Below are positions 1 through 6,084 of a stretch of DNA of 6,237 nt, piece after piece; the first letter of the stretch is position 1, and each line of letters opens with the position of its first letter. Made by a program: the position numbers and the translations under genes. The stretch is from positions 1 to 6,237 of the forward strand of contig JASLBO010000433.1 of the NCBI GenBank assembly GCA_030146605.1. The letters are read 5' to 3'. The DNA is from Sphingomonas sp. GTDB lineage: Bacteria > Pseudomonadota > Alphaproteobacteria > Sphingomonadales > Sphingomonadaceae. Below the pieces are notes generated by a model that saw nothing but the letters and a program-made list of their open reading frames with translations, made no database searches and was not told the DNA's origin.

Positions 1-321
1 CCGGGCGGTGCCGTCGGACCCGTTGGACACGTTCTCATTGGCGTCGGGCGTGATCTGGGGCAGCCGGTTGAGCACATTCTCGATGTTGGTCGCGCCCTGA
101 AGGCGGATCTCCGCAGAGTCGACGGCCGTGATCGGGCTGTTGCTGATCAGACCCGGCTGCTGGATGCGGGTGCCGGTCACGGTGATCTCGGGCGAGCCGG
201 TTTCCTGCGTGGAAGCGTCTTCTGGCGATGGCGAGACTGTCTGCGCGGCTGCTGACGAGGCAGCGGCGACCAATGCCGCTGCCAAGGCGCTTCCGACGAG
301 CAATGCACGATGATTTCGCAT
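1..321 (-). CDS. TonB-dependent receptor, N-terminal part (runs off left edge)
   Basis: Only the first 107 codons are in the window; the gene continues past position 1. The predicted product is an outer-membrane, TonB-energised importer; the substrate cannot be told from this part. Seen: a signal peptide (MRNHR, then an Ala/Leu-rich core) with likely cleavage at AAA|Q, residues 26/27. A short acidic linker leads to a TonB-box/plug start, EITVTGTRI, at about residues 45-53. The plug opening continues with SPITAVDSAEIRLQGATNI and LNRLPQI. This is the usual start of sphingomonad and Xanthomonas receptors, distinct from the family of the neighbouring receptor. The start is ATG at 321-319 with AGAGGGGA seven bases upstream (329-336). 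It is divergent from the receptor at 636, across a shared 314-base promoter region. The open frame runs unbroken to the window edge. Confident as to family, not as to substrate. Confidence 0.9.
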   Translation of the reverse strand, partial: MRNHRALLVGSALAAALVAAASSAAAQTVSPSPEDASTQETGSPEITVTGTRIQQPGLISNSPITAVDSAEIRLQGATNIENVLNRLPQITPDANENVSNGSDGTAR

Positions 322-344
322 ATCTCCGTCCCCTCTTGATATAT

Positions 345-373
345 TTGATATCGTGTACGGTATACAATGTCAG
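345..373 (-). promoter_or_regulatory. Predicted promoter of the leftward TonB receptor
   Basis: On the minus strand, CTGACA (368-373) as -35 and TATCAA (345-350) as -10 are separated by 17 bases. This would start transcription near 338, giving a short leader of roughly 17 bases that still contains the ribosome binding site. The spacer contains the GTATAC operator-like core. Predicted by eye from sigma-70 consensus; alternative AT-rich -10 hexamers exist in 337-350. Confidence 0.5.
353..370. promoter_or_regulatory. Operator-like GGTATACA element, site 1
   Basis: The plus-strand element GGTATACA (359-366) contains the perfect hexamer palindrome GTATAC (360-365). A related hexamer, GTGTAC (353-358), lies seven bases to the left. 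The element sits between the predicted -35 and -10 of the leftward receptor gene, a position where a bound protein would block RNA polymerase. GT-AC palindromes of this kind are typical of GntR-family FCD regulators (UxuR/ExuR-like sites have a TGGTATACCA core), and such a regulator is encoded at 5373-6023. The binding partner is inferred. Confidence 0.5.
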
Positions 374-564
374 GGGTCGAAACATTTTGCAATGGGATTG
401 TAACGAGCCCTGCACCGCGCCTCCGCTCCTTGCCGCCGCGCTTTGGGCGGGTCGCTCGATCTTCGAGAAATGCTTCGGAAGGCCCAGAGGACCGCGCAAG
501 CGAGCCGAAGGGAGTCAGCGCGAATCCGTTGCCGCCGGACTGATGGAGCTCCTGTTTCAGTCTC
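374..564. other. Remaining divergent intergenic DNA, no gene seen
   Basis: Between the two promoters lie about 190 bases, GC-rich apart from the palindrome at 387-403. Open frames cross it on the minus strand, but they run into the receptor gene in the wrong frame and are rich in Arg, Gly and Ser, as expected from GC-rich noncoding DNA. The only other structure noticed is a short inverted repeat CTCGA-TCT-TCGAG (about 455-467). I see no convincing small gene or RNA. Confidence 0.5.
387..403. promoter_or_regulatory. Imperfect palindrome, possible regulator site
   Basis: TTGCAAT (387-393), GGG, ATTGTAA (397-403): inverted repeat with seven-base arms (one mismatch) and a three-base spacer. It is centred about 57 bases upstream of the predicted leftward start site, just upstream of its -35, so a second regulator might bind here as an activator. 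No regulator can be assigned. Confidence 0.3.
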
Positions 565-592
565 TTGACAGCGGCCCGCTCGGTCATATGGT
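565..592 (+). promoter_or_regulatory. Predicted promoter of the rightward TonB receptor
   Basis: A perfect TTGACA (565-570) is followed, after 16 bases, by TATGGT (587-592) as a -10. Transcription would start near 599, leaving a leader of about 36 bases. The AT-rich stretch 586-610 overlaps the -10 and start region and contains the second GGTATACA element. The -35 is strong; the exact -10 is less certain. Confidence 0.55.
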
Positions 593-610
593 ATACATTA
601 TATAGTATAG
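586..610. promoter_or_regulatory. Operator-like GGTATACA element, site 2
   Basis: GGTATACA (590-597) is identical over eight bases to site 1. The palindrome extends partly, as ATATGGTATACATTAT (586-601), where the outer ATA/TAT arms also pair. A related hexamer, GTATAG (605-610), follows 14 bases after GTATAC (591-596). The element overlaps the -10 and presumed start of the rightward receptor gene, as expected of a repressor operator. It is proposed as a binding site for the GntR/FCD regulator encoded at 5373-6023, by inference from motif form. Confidence 0.5.
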
Positions 611-635
611 CCAGTAAGGCAGAGGGGGAGACGAG

Positions 636-3392
636 ATGATGAAGATACGGCTTGGTGGAGGTTTTCGGGGCGTCGCGCGGGTCGTCGCTCTTGCCACGGC
701 GTCGACGGGCGCATTGGCCGCGACACAGGCAATGGCGCAGGACGCTGCGGCTTCCGACACATCGGACGAGCTGGCCGACGAGTCGGCGCAGGATCGCGAG
801 GTCGACGTCGTCGTAGTTGGCATCCGCGGCAGCATCGCCTCCGCCGCGGAGAAAAAGCGCGGTGCCAAGCAGATCGTCGACTCGGTGGTGTCGGAGGACG
901 TCGGCAAGCTGCCCGACAACAATGTGCCCGAAGCGCTTTCGCGCGTAACCGGCGTCCAGATCGAGCGTGCGCGGGGACAGGGTCAGACCATCACCATCCG
1001 CGGCCTCAGCGAGGTTCAGACCACGATCAATGGCAACCAGACCAATCTCGGCGAGGGCCGCTCGCTCAATCTGGCCGACATTCCGGCAGAGCTGCTGAAG
1101 TCGGTCGACGTATACAAGACGCGCAGCGCCGATCAGGTCGAGGGCGGCATTGCCGGCACGGTGAACATCGAGTTGCGCCGTCCGCTGGACCTAAAAAAGG
1201 GCCTGACGCTCGCGGGCAGCATGCGCGGGGTCTATGACGATATTGCGGAGAAGGTCAGCCCCTATGCGAGCATTCTGGTGGGCAACCGCTTCGAGACCGG
1301 GATTGGCGAGATCGGCTTCCTCGTCAACGCGTCATGGAGCAAGACCAACTATCTCGAAACCTATATCGAGAGCGAATCGCCATCGATCCCCTGCTGCTCG
1401 CCGTTGGAGTCGCTGCCGGCGAACCTGCGCAACACGGTGATCCCCTACCGCGCTTATTACGGCACCGAGAGCGGCTATAGCGAGCGTCCGTCGATCAACG
1501 TGGTCGGCCAATGGCGGGCGAACGACAATCTCGATTTCGTTCTGGAGGGCGGATATCTCGGTTCGCGTGAGCGGCGCACAATAGATCGCATGTATGTCCA
1601 GGCCCGCGAGCCCGGGTCGACGCTGAGCAACGTCGTCGTCGGAGAGGACGGCCGCACCATCCGCTCGCTGACCGAGAACAACCCCACCGGCGTACCCGCC
1701 GGGTTCGAGAGCATGTACAACGCGTTCGACAACGATCTTTACACCAGCAACTTCGAAATGCATTGGCGCAGTGAGCGGGCGCAGATCAACGCGAGCGTTC
1801 AATATAACTGGTCGGACAGCAACGATTACAACGTCCAGCAAATTTTGCGCTTGCGTAATCAGACGTCGGTCAACGTAGACTTCGACTCGGATGATTATCC
1901 GCGCGGCGTTCCGTCGATCAACTTCGGCGCGACGGACCTCGGCAACATCGCCAATTACGGGGTCGATCGCTTTCAGGACCGCGTAGGCAAGTCGCACAAC
2001 AAGGAACTGGCGGGACAGACCGATCTGACCCTCAAGCTCAGCGATGCCTCGCTGCTCCGTTCGCTGCAGGTTGGCGTGCGTTACAACAAGCGCGATACCA
2101 GCCGCTATTATGGCTATCGCGACGGTTTCCCGCGTATCGGGGGGCAGATGGCGCCGCTCTCCAGCTTTCCGGGCGCCGACCAGGCCTCGATGGTCTCGGC
2201 CACCATCGGCGATGGCAGCGCGTCGTGGTACCGGGTTCCCGGTTCGGTGATGTACGACAATATCGACGCGATCCGCGCCTATATCCAGACCAATGATCCG
2301 GGGAACGCAACACGCTTCGCGAGCGTGCTGCCGCTGGGCGACCTTGGCCAAACCTGGGATTCGGTCGAAAACATCTTTTCGAGCTATGCGCAGGTTAACT
2401 ACGCGTTCGACATCGGCTTCCCCGTCGATGGCCTGCTCGGTGTACGCTACACCAACACCTGGGGCGAGATCGAAAGCTACGATTACAAGCCAGGCAATGC
2501 CGCCAACGGCAATCAGGACATCGTCCAGCGTTCCTTTGGCCGAGGCAATTATGTCGATGTGCTGCCGACCGCTACCGCGATCCTACACTTCACCCCCAAG
2601 GTTCAGCTGCGCCTGTCCTATAGCACCAACGTGCAGCGGCCGAACTTCTACGATACCCGCCCGTTCGCCTTCGTCGAGACGCGGGCCAATCCGATCGTCG
2701 TCTATGCCGGCAACCCCGATCTCAAGGCGCAGGACGAGCAGAGCTTCAACGCCAGCCTCGAATACTATTTCGGCCGCGGCGGTCTCGTCACGCTCGCGGG
2801 CTATTACAAGAAGGCTACCGGCTTCCTCTATTACAGCCGCGAGGAAGAGAGCCTCGTTCCCTATGGCCAGACCGGGATCGGCTTTGTCGAGCAGCTCCGC
2901 AACGCCGGCGACGGCACCTTCGCGGGCGTCGAGTTCGCGGCGCAGAGCTTCTTCGACTTCCTGCCGGGCTTCTGGCGCAATTTCGGCGCCAGCGTGAACG
3001 CCAGCTACATCGGCAAGGCGCGCGTCGAATATCCTTATCCCGAGGACTTCCCCGGGGCCTTCGATTCGCCGAACACGTCGAAATGGACCGCCAACGCGGC
3101 GCTCTATTACGACACCGCGACCTTCAGCGCGCGCGTCGCGTACAATTACCGTTCGAGTTATCGCATGGGAATCTGGTGGGAGAACCCTGAATACTCACCC
3201 TACCAGGACGCCACCCAGCGTCTCGATGCTGCGATCAACGTGACGCCGTACAAGTTCCTGACGCTGTCGCTCGAAGGCAGCAACCTGCTGGGGAACGACG
3301 TGTACCGCTATCACGGCCAGCAGGAGCTCCTGCCGCTCGGGGTACGCACGCTCGGCCGCACGGTGCAGGCAAGCGCCCGCTTCCGCTTCTAA
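636..3392 (+). CDS. TonB-dependent receptor, Xanthomonas/Caulobacter-type (TIGR01782-like), complete
   Basis: An outer-membrane importer of 918 residues, normal for this family; the substrate is unknown. The signal peptide is residues 1-34, with likely cleavage at AMA|Q. A TonB-box-like EVDVVVVG lies at 55-62. The plug domain covers about 67-185 and carries family hallmarks: KKRGAKQIVDSVVSEDVGKL, PDNNVPEALSRVTGVQIER, TITIRGL, then VDVYKTRSADQVEGGIAGTV near 157-176. The rest is a beta-barrel with alternating aromatic strands, including the late plug-family sequence RPNFYDTRPF, and it ends in a C-terminal Phe (ASARFRF) as barrel-assembly substrates do. Its only two cysteines are adjacent (253-254). 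The start is ATG 636 with AGGGGGAG at 623-630; a second ATG at 639 is possible. It is divergent from another receptor gene, and a terminator follows. The hydroxyproline-type locus downstream suggests imino-acid-containing peptides as one candidate substrate; a galactoside is an alternative suggested by the GH27 remnant. Confidence 0.95.
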   Translation: MMKIRLGGGFRGVARVVALATASTGALAATQAMAQDAAASDTSDELADESAQDREVDVVVVGIRGSIASAAEKKRGAKQIVDSVVSEDVGKLPDNNVPEALSRVTGVQIERARGQGQTITIRGLSEVQTTINGNQTNLGEGRSLNLADIPAELLKSVDVYKTRSADQVEGGIAGTVNIELRRPLDLKKGLTLAGSMRGVYDDIAEKVSPYASILVGNRFETGIGEIGFLVNASWSKTNYLETYIESESPSIPCCSPLESLPANLRNTVIPYRAYYGTESGYSERPSINVVGQWRANDNLDFVLEGGYLGSRERRTIDRMYVQAREPGSTLSNVVVGEDGRTIRSLTENNPTGVPAGFESMYNAFDNDLYTSNFEMHWRSERAQINASVQYNWSDSNDYNVQQILRLRNQTSVNVDFDSDDYPRGVPSINFGATDLGNIANYGVDRFQDRVGKSHNKELAGQTDLTLKLSDASLLRSLQVGVRYNKRDTSRYYGYRDGFPRIGGQMAPLSSFPGADQASMVSATIGDGSASWYRVPGSVMYDNIDAIRAYIQTNDPGNATRFASVLPLGDLGQTWDSVENIFSSYAQVNYAFDIGFPVDGLLGVRYTNTWGEIESYDYKPGNAANGNQDIVQRSFGRGNYVDVLPTATAILHFTPKVQLRLSYSTNVQRPNFYDTRPFAFVETRANPIVVYAGNPDLKAQDEQSFNASLEYYFGRGGLVTLAGYYKKATGFLYYSREEESLVPYGQTGIGFVEQLRNAGDGTFAGVEFAAQSFFDFLPGFWRNFGASVNASYIGKARVEYPYPEDFPGAFDSPNTSKWTANAALYYDTATFSARVAYNYRSSYRMGIWWENPEYSPYQDATQRLDAAINVTPYKFLTLSLEGSNLLGNDVYRYHGQQELLPLGVRTLGRTVQASARFRF

Positions 3393-3412
3393 GGTCAGAC
3401 GGTTTCCCGACT

Positions 3413-3446
3413 GGGCGGGTCGCGAACGCGGCCCGCCCTTTTCTTT
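3413..3446 (+). terminator. Intrinsic terminator after the rightward TonB receptor
   Basis: GGGCGGGTCGC (3413-3423) pairs with GCGGCCCGCCC (3428-3438) to form an 11-bp stem with one G-U pair and a GAAC loop, followed by TTTTCTTT (3439-3446). It begins 20 bases after the receptor stop codon. Read on the opposite strand the hairpin has no U-tract after it, so it should act only on rightward transcription; it ends just before the stop codon of the converging GH27 remnant. Confidence 0.85.
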
Positions 3447-3448
3447 GC

Positions 3449-3884
3449 CTATTCGCCCTCGACCCGCAGCATCACGGTGCCGTGCGACGGCACATCGAAC
3501 CTCAGCGCATCTACTCCGACCGACTGCCCCCGCCAGAGGTCGCGCGCCGCGCTGATCGTGGCAAAGCCGGCGTCAGCAGCCCGCGCTTCCATTTTCGCGC
3601 TCACATCCCCGCGGTTGAACAGCGCCAGCGCAACCGAGCCATCGGCGAGCGGCTTGGCCCAGATCTCGAGTGCGCCGTTCTTACGCACTGCCCTTCCCTG
3701 AATGCCCTTCGCGTCCTGATCCACCGCGATCACGCCGCGGGTATCTAGCAGCCGCAACATCGCCGCCGAGGTCTGGCGCAGATCGTGGCCCATCAGCAGC
3801 GGCGGCGCCGAAGCGGGTCTGGGAGAGCGCCGCGGGCGGAGTCAGCGATGTGGCGAGGGCAAGCGCGGTCAGCAGGTGTCGCAC
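3449..3884 (-). pseudogene. Secreted GH27 alpha-galactosidase, internally deleted and frameshifted remnant
   Basis: Both ends of a glycoside hydrolase family 27 gene survive, but the middle is gone. The 5' end is GTG 3884 with AAGGAG (3892-3897) seven bases upstream, encoding a signal peptide of about 22 residues (RHLLTALALA core, likely cleavage near ALS|Q). From about 3805 to 3449 a different frame encodes the family's C-terminal part: PPLLMGHDLR, then GVIAVDQDAKGIQGR, ALEIWAKPLADGSVALALFN, RDLWRG and PSHGTVMLRV. The two frames differ by one base, and the junction falls in about 3794-3815. Bacterial secreted GH27 enzymes are roughly 400 residues; about 145 codons remain. The GWNSWN region and both catalytic aspartates, which lie upstream of the MGHDLR motif in the family, are absent, so no activity is expected. 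It lies 49 bases after the permease stop on the same strand. The C-terminal frame could be read from ATG 3793 as 114 residues, but would lack a catalytic centre. Confidence 0.85.
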
Positions 3885-3933
3885 GGTGCTACTCCTTGTT
3901 GGCAGGGCGGGAATTGAAAGGCGAAAACTCAGG

Positions 3934-5349
3934 TCAGGCGGGCAGCGCCTGCCTTTTCACTTCGCTGTGGCGCCAGCCATAAGCGAAATAGACCGCCAGC
4001 CCGATCGCGTTCCACATGAGGAAGCGCAGGATCGTCGCGGTCGGCAGGCTGAACAGCAGGTAGAGGCACCCAAGGATCGCAAGCGTGCCGACGACATAAG
4101 GCGCAGGGCAGCGGAACAGCCGCGGCGCATCGGGCGCGCGGCGGCGCAGCACCATCAGGCAGGCGCCGACCGCGATGAACGCCAGCAGCGTCCCGGCATT
4201 GGCCAGTTCCGCGATTTCGTCGAGCCGGAAGAATCCGGCGACCGCGGCGATGACGATCCCGGTGATCAGCGTGATCCGAGTCGGCGCGCCGGTGCGTGGG
4301 CTCACCTTGGCGAGGCTGCGCGGCAGCAGCCCGTCGCGCGCCATCACGAAGAAGATCCGGCTCTGGCCATACATCATGACGAGGATCACCGAAGGAAGCG
4401 CGATCACCGCGGCCAGCGCGATCAGATGCCCCGCCACCGGCTGCCCCAGCGAGCGGAGCACCAAGGCCAGCGGCTCGGCCGAATTGCCGAGTTGCTGGTA
4501 CGGCAGCGCGCCGACGGCGGCGACCGCCACCGCCATGTAGATCACCGTGCAGACCAGCATCGAACCGATGATGCCGATGGTCAGGTCGCGGCCGGGACGC
4601 TTGGCCTCTTCGGCCGAAGTGGCGACCGCATCGAACCCGTAAAAGGCGAAGAACACGATCGCCGCGGCGGCCATCACGCCGCGCTTCTCGCCGCCGACTT
4701 CAGTCGAGCCGAAGCCATAGGGCATGAAGGGTTCGAGGTTGCTGGCGTCGAAGGCCGGAAGCGCGAAGGCGACGAATACGCCCAGAGCAACCAGCTTGAT
4801 GATGACGAGGACGATATTAAGCGTCGCGCTCTCGCGGGTGCCGGCGACGAGCATTCCCATCACGCCGAGCGCAACGAACACCGCGGGCAAATTGATGATG
4901 CCGCCGCCATGCGGTCCGGCGAGAAGCTCGGGGGGCAGATGCACTCCCGCGGCCTGCAACCAGCCGACCAGATAGCCCGACCAGCCGACCGCCACCGTCG
5001 AGCAGGCGAGCGAATATTCGAGCACGAGGCTCCAGCCGACGACCCACGCGACCTTCTCGCCCAGCGCGGCATAGCTGAAGGTATAGGCGCTTCCCGCGGC
5101 GGGGATCATCGTCGCCAGCTCCGCATAAGCGAGCGCGGCGCAGGCGCAGACCGCCCCGGCAATCGCGAAGGCGAGGATCACTGCCGGGCCGGCGCGCTCG
5201 GCGCCGACGCCGGTGAGGGTGTAGATGCCGGTCCCGACGATCGCCCCCACTCCGAGGGCGATCAGATGGGGCCAGCTGAGCGTCTTGGCGAGCGCGTGTC
5301 CTTCTGCATGTTTCGTTACTGAGTCGAGCGATTTACGCGGACCGAACAT
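3934..5349 (-). CDS. APC-superfamily amino acid permease (cationic amino acid transporter-like)
   Basis: A 471-residue inner-membrane transporter, normal length for the family, with about 12 predicted helices: near 27-48, 55-78, 98-125, 153-170, 176-198, 225-242, 260-281, 306-330, 360-375, 382-401, 415-434 and 441-459. The unwound, substrate-binding part of helix 1 carries GAIVGTGIYTLTG (35-47). Helix 6 and the following loop carry FFAFYGFDAVATSAEEAKRP (233-252), a hallmark of the cationic amino acid transporter group, whose bacterial members move various amino acids with protons. Substrate cannot be read from sequence alone. The start is ATG 5349 with AAGGGGGAG (5354-5362) four bases upstream, only 23 bases after the regulator's stop, so the two are almost certainly cotranscribed. 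An epimerase of the hydroxyproline family further upstream makes proline, hydroxyproline or a related amino acid the leading candidate substrate. Confidence 0.9.
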   Translation of the reverse strand: MFGPRKSLDSVTKHAEGHALAKTLSWPHLIALGVGAIVGTGIYTLTGVGAERAGPAVILAFAIAGAVCACAALAYAELATMIPAAGSAYTFSYAALGEKVAWVVGWSLVLEYSLACSTVAVGWSGYLVGWLQAAGVHLPPELLAGPHGGGIINLPAVFVALGVMGMLVAGTRESATLNIVLVIIKLVALGVFVAFALPAFDASNLEPFMPYGFGSTEVGGEKRGVMAAAAIVFFAFYGFDAVATSAEEAKRPGRDLTIGIIGSMLVCTVIYMAVAVAAVGALPYQQLGNSAEPLALVLRSLGQPVAGHLIALAAVIALPSVILVMMYGQSRIFFVMARDGLLPRSLAKVSPRTGAPTRITLITGIVIAAVAGFFRLDEIAELANAGTLLAFIAVGACLMVLRRRAPDAPRLFRCPAPYVVGTLAILGCLYLLFSLPTATILRFLMWNAIGLAVYFAYGWRHSEVKRQALPA

Positions 5350-5372
5350 GCAGCTCCCCCTTAACGTTCTGA

Positions 5373-6023
5373 CTAGGTCGTCGAACCGAATTGCTGGCGC
5401 AGATCGTCGAGCGTGCCCTGAAGATGCTCGGTGAGCAGCGCCGTCAGCCTGGCGCCGTCGCGGGCAAGCCAGGCGTCGATCAGGTCCTGATGCTCGGTGT
5501 GCGCGCGGGACTCGCGCCCGGCAGGCTGCAGGTGCGCGACGACGTAGCGCTCCGAGAGGATCGACAGCCGCTCGACCAGCTGCGTGGTCAGCAATCGTCC
5601 GCCCGGACGCACCAGCGCGGTATGGAAATCACGATTGCGTACCGCGACTTCGGCGAGGTTGCTGGTCGCGGCGCCGTCCAGCTTGTGAAACGCCTCGATC
5701 GCCGCGGCGTGATCGGCTTCGTTCGCCCGTTCGGCGGCATAGACCGCGGCGGGCGGCTCGATCGCGAGCCGGAGCACGTAGATCTCGTCGACCTGCCCGG
5801 CCGACATCGGCTGGACGAAATAGCCGCGATTGGCGTGGCTGGTCAGCAGCCCTTCCTGCTCGAGCCGCGCGAGTGCCTCGCGCAGCGGAATCTTGCTGAC
5901 GCCGAGTTCGGTCGCCAGGGCATCCTGGCGGATCGGCAAATTGTCCGGCAATTGTCCGATCACGATCTGCTCGCGCACGATTTCGAAGACACGGTCGGCC
6001 AGCGTACGTACGACGATGCTCAT
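5373..6023 (-). CDS. GntR-family transcriptional regulator, FCD (FadR) subfamily
   Basis: A 216-residue DNA-binding regulator. The N-terminal winged helix-turn-helix spans about 5-72: LADRVFEIVREQIVIGQL, then IRQDALATELGVSKIPLREA with the recognition helix and conserved Arg48, then LEQEGLL and the wing HANRGYFV. The C-terminal FCD helical ligand-binding domain (about 78-205) has YVLRLAIEPPAA, NRDFHTAL and TEHQDLIDAWLARDG. His134, His178 and His200, with Asn130 or Asp132, are the likely metal/ligand-binding residues of the FCD pocket. I chose ATG 6023 because AAGGAG (6032-6037) stands eight bases upstream and residue 1 fits the family N-terminus; the frame stays open for 58 more codons upstream, but that part does not resemble the family and overlaps the preceding gene's end. 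It lies between an epimerase and a permease. FCD proteins are usually repressors released by a pathway metabolite, and GntR regulators of hydroxyproline genes are known in rhizobia. Confidence 0.93.
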   Translation of the reverse strand: MSIVVRTLADRVFEIVREQIVIGQLPDNLPIRQDALATELGVSKIPLREALARLEQEGLLTSHANRGYFVQPMSAGQVDEIYVLRLAIEPPAAVYAAERANEADHAAAIEAFHKLDGAATSNLAEVAVRNRDFHTALVRPGGRLLTTQLVERLSILSERYVVAHLQPAGRESRAHTEHQDLIDAWLARDGARLTALLTEHLQGTLDDLRQQFGSTT

Positions 6024-6084
6024 GACCGTCTCTCCTTGCAGTGGGAGCGCCCGTGTTCGGTTGAACGGCGCGGAATCGGAAGCA

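Noticed and set aside
177..587. Minus-strand open frame across the divergent intergenic region
   Set aside because: It ends inside the leftward receptor in the wrong frame, has low-complexity composition, covers both predicted promoters, and shows no family resemblance I could support.
1110..1115. Third GTATAC hexamer, inside the receptor gene
   Set aside because: It encodes the conserved VDVYK segment of the plug domain and lacks the flanking GG...A of the promoter sites, so coincidence with coding sequence is the simpler explanation.
1332..2351. Minus-strand open frame of 339 codons within the receptor
   Set aside because: It is a shadow of the complete receptor gene, with no recognisable domain, and lies opposite conserved barrel sequence.
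3449..3793. A free-standing 114-residue protein from ATG 3793
   Set aside because: The ATG is the internal Met of the GH27 MGHDLR motif, coding similarity (PPLL) continues upstream of it, and it lacks a convincing ribosome binding site, so it is part of the broken gene.
3670..5322. Long plus-strand open frame (550 codons) opposite the permease
   Set aside because: Its composition (Arg, Asp, His, Gln, Gly-rich, no hydrophobic core) is that of an antisense shadow of a GC-rich gene; the minus-strand permease has clear family motifs and a ribosome binding site.
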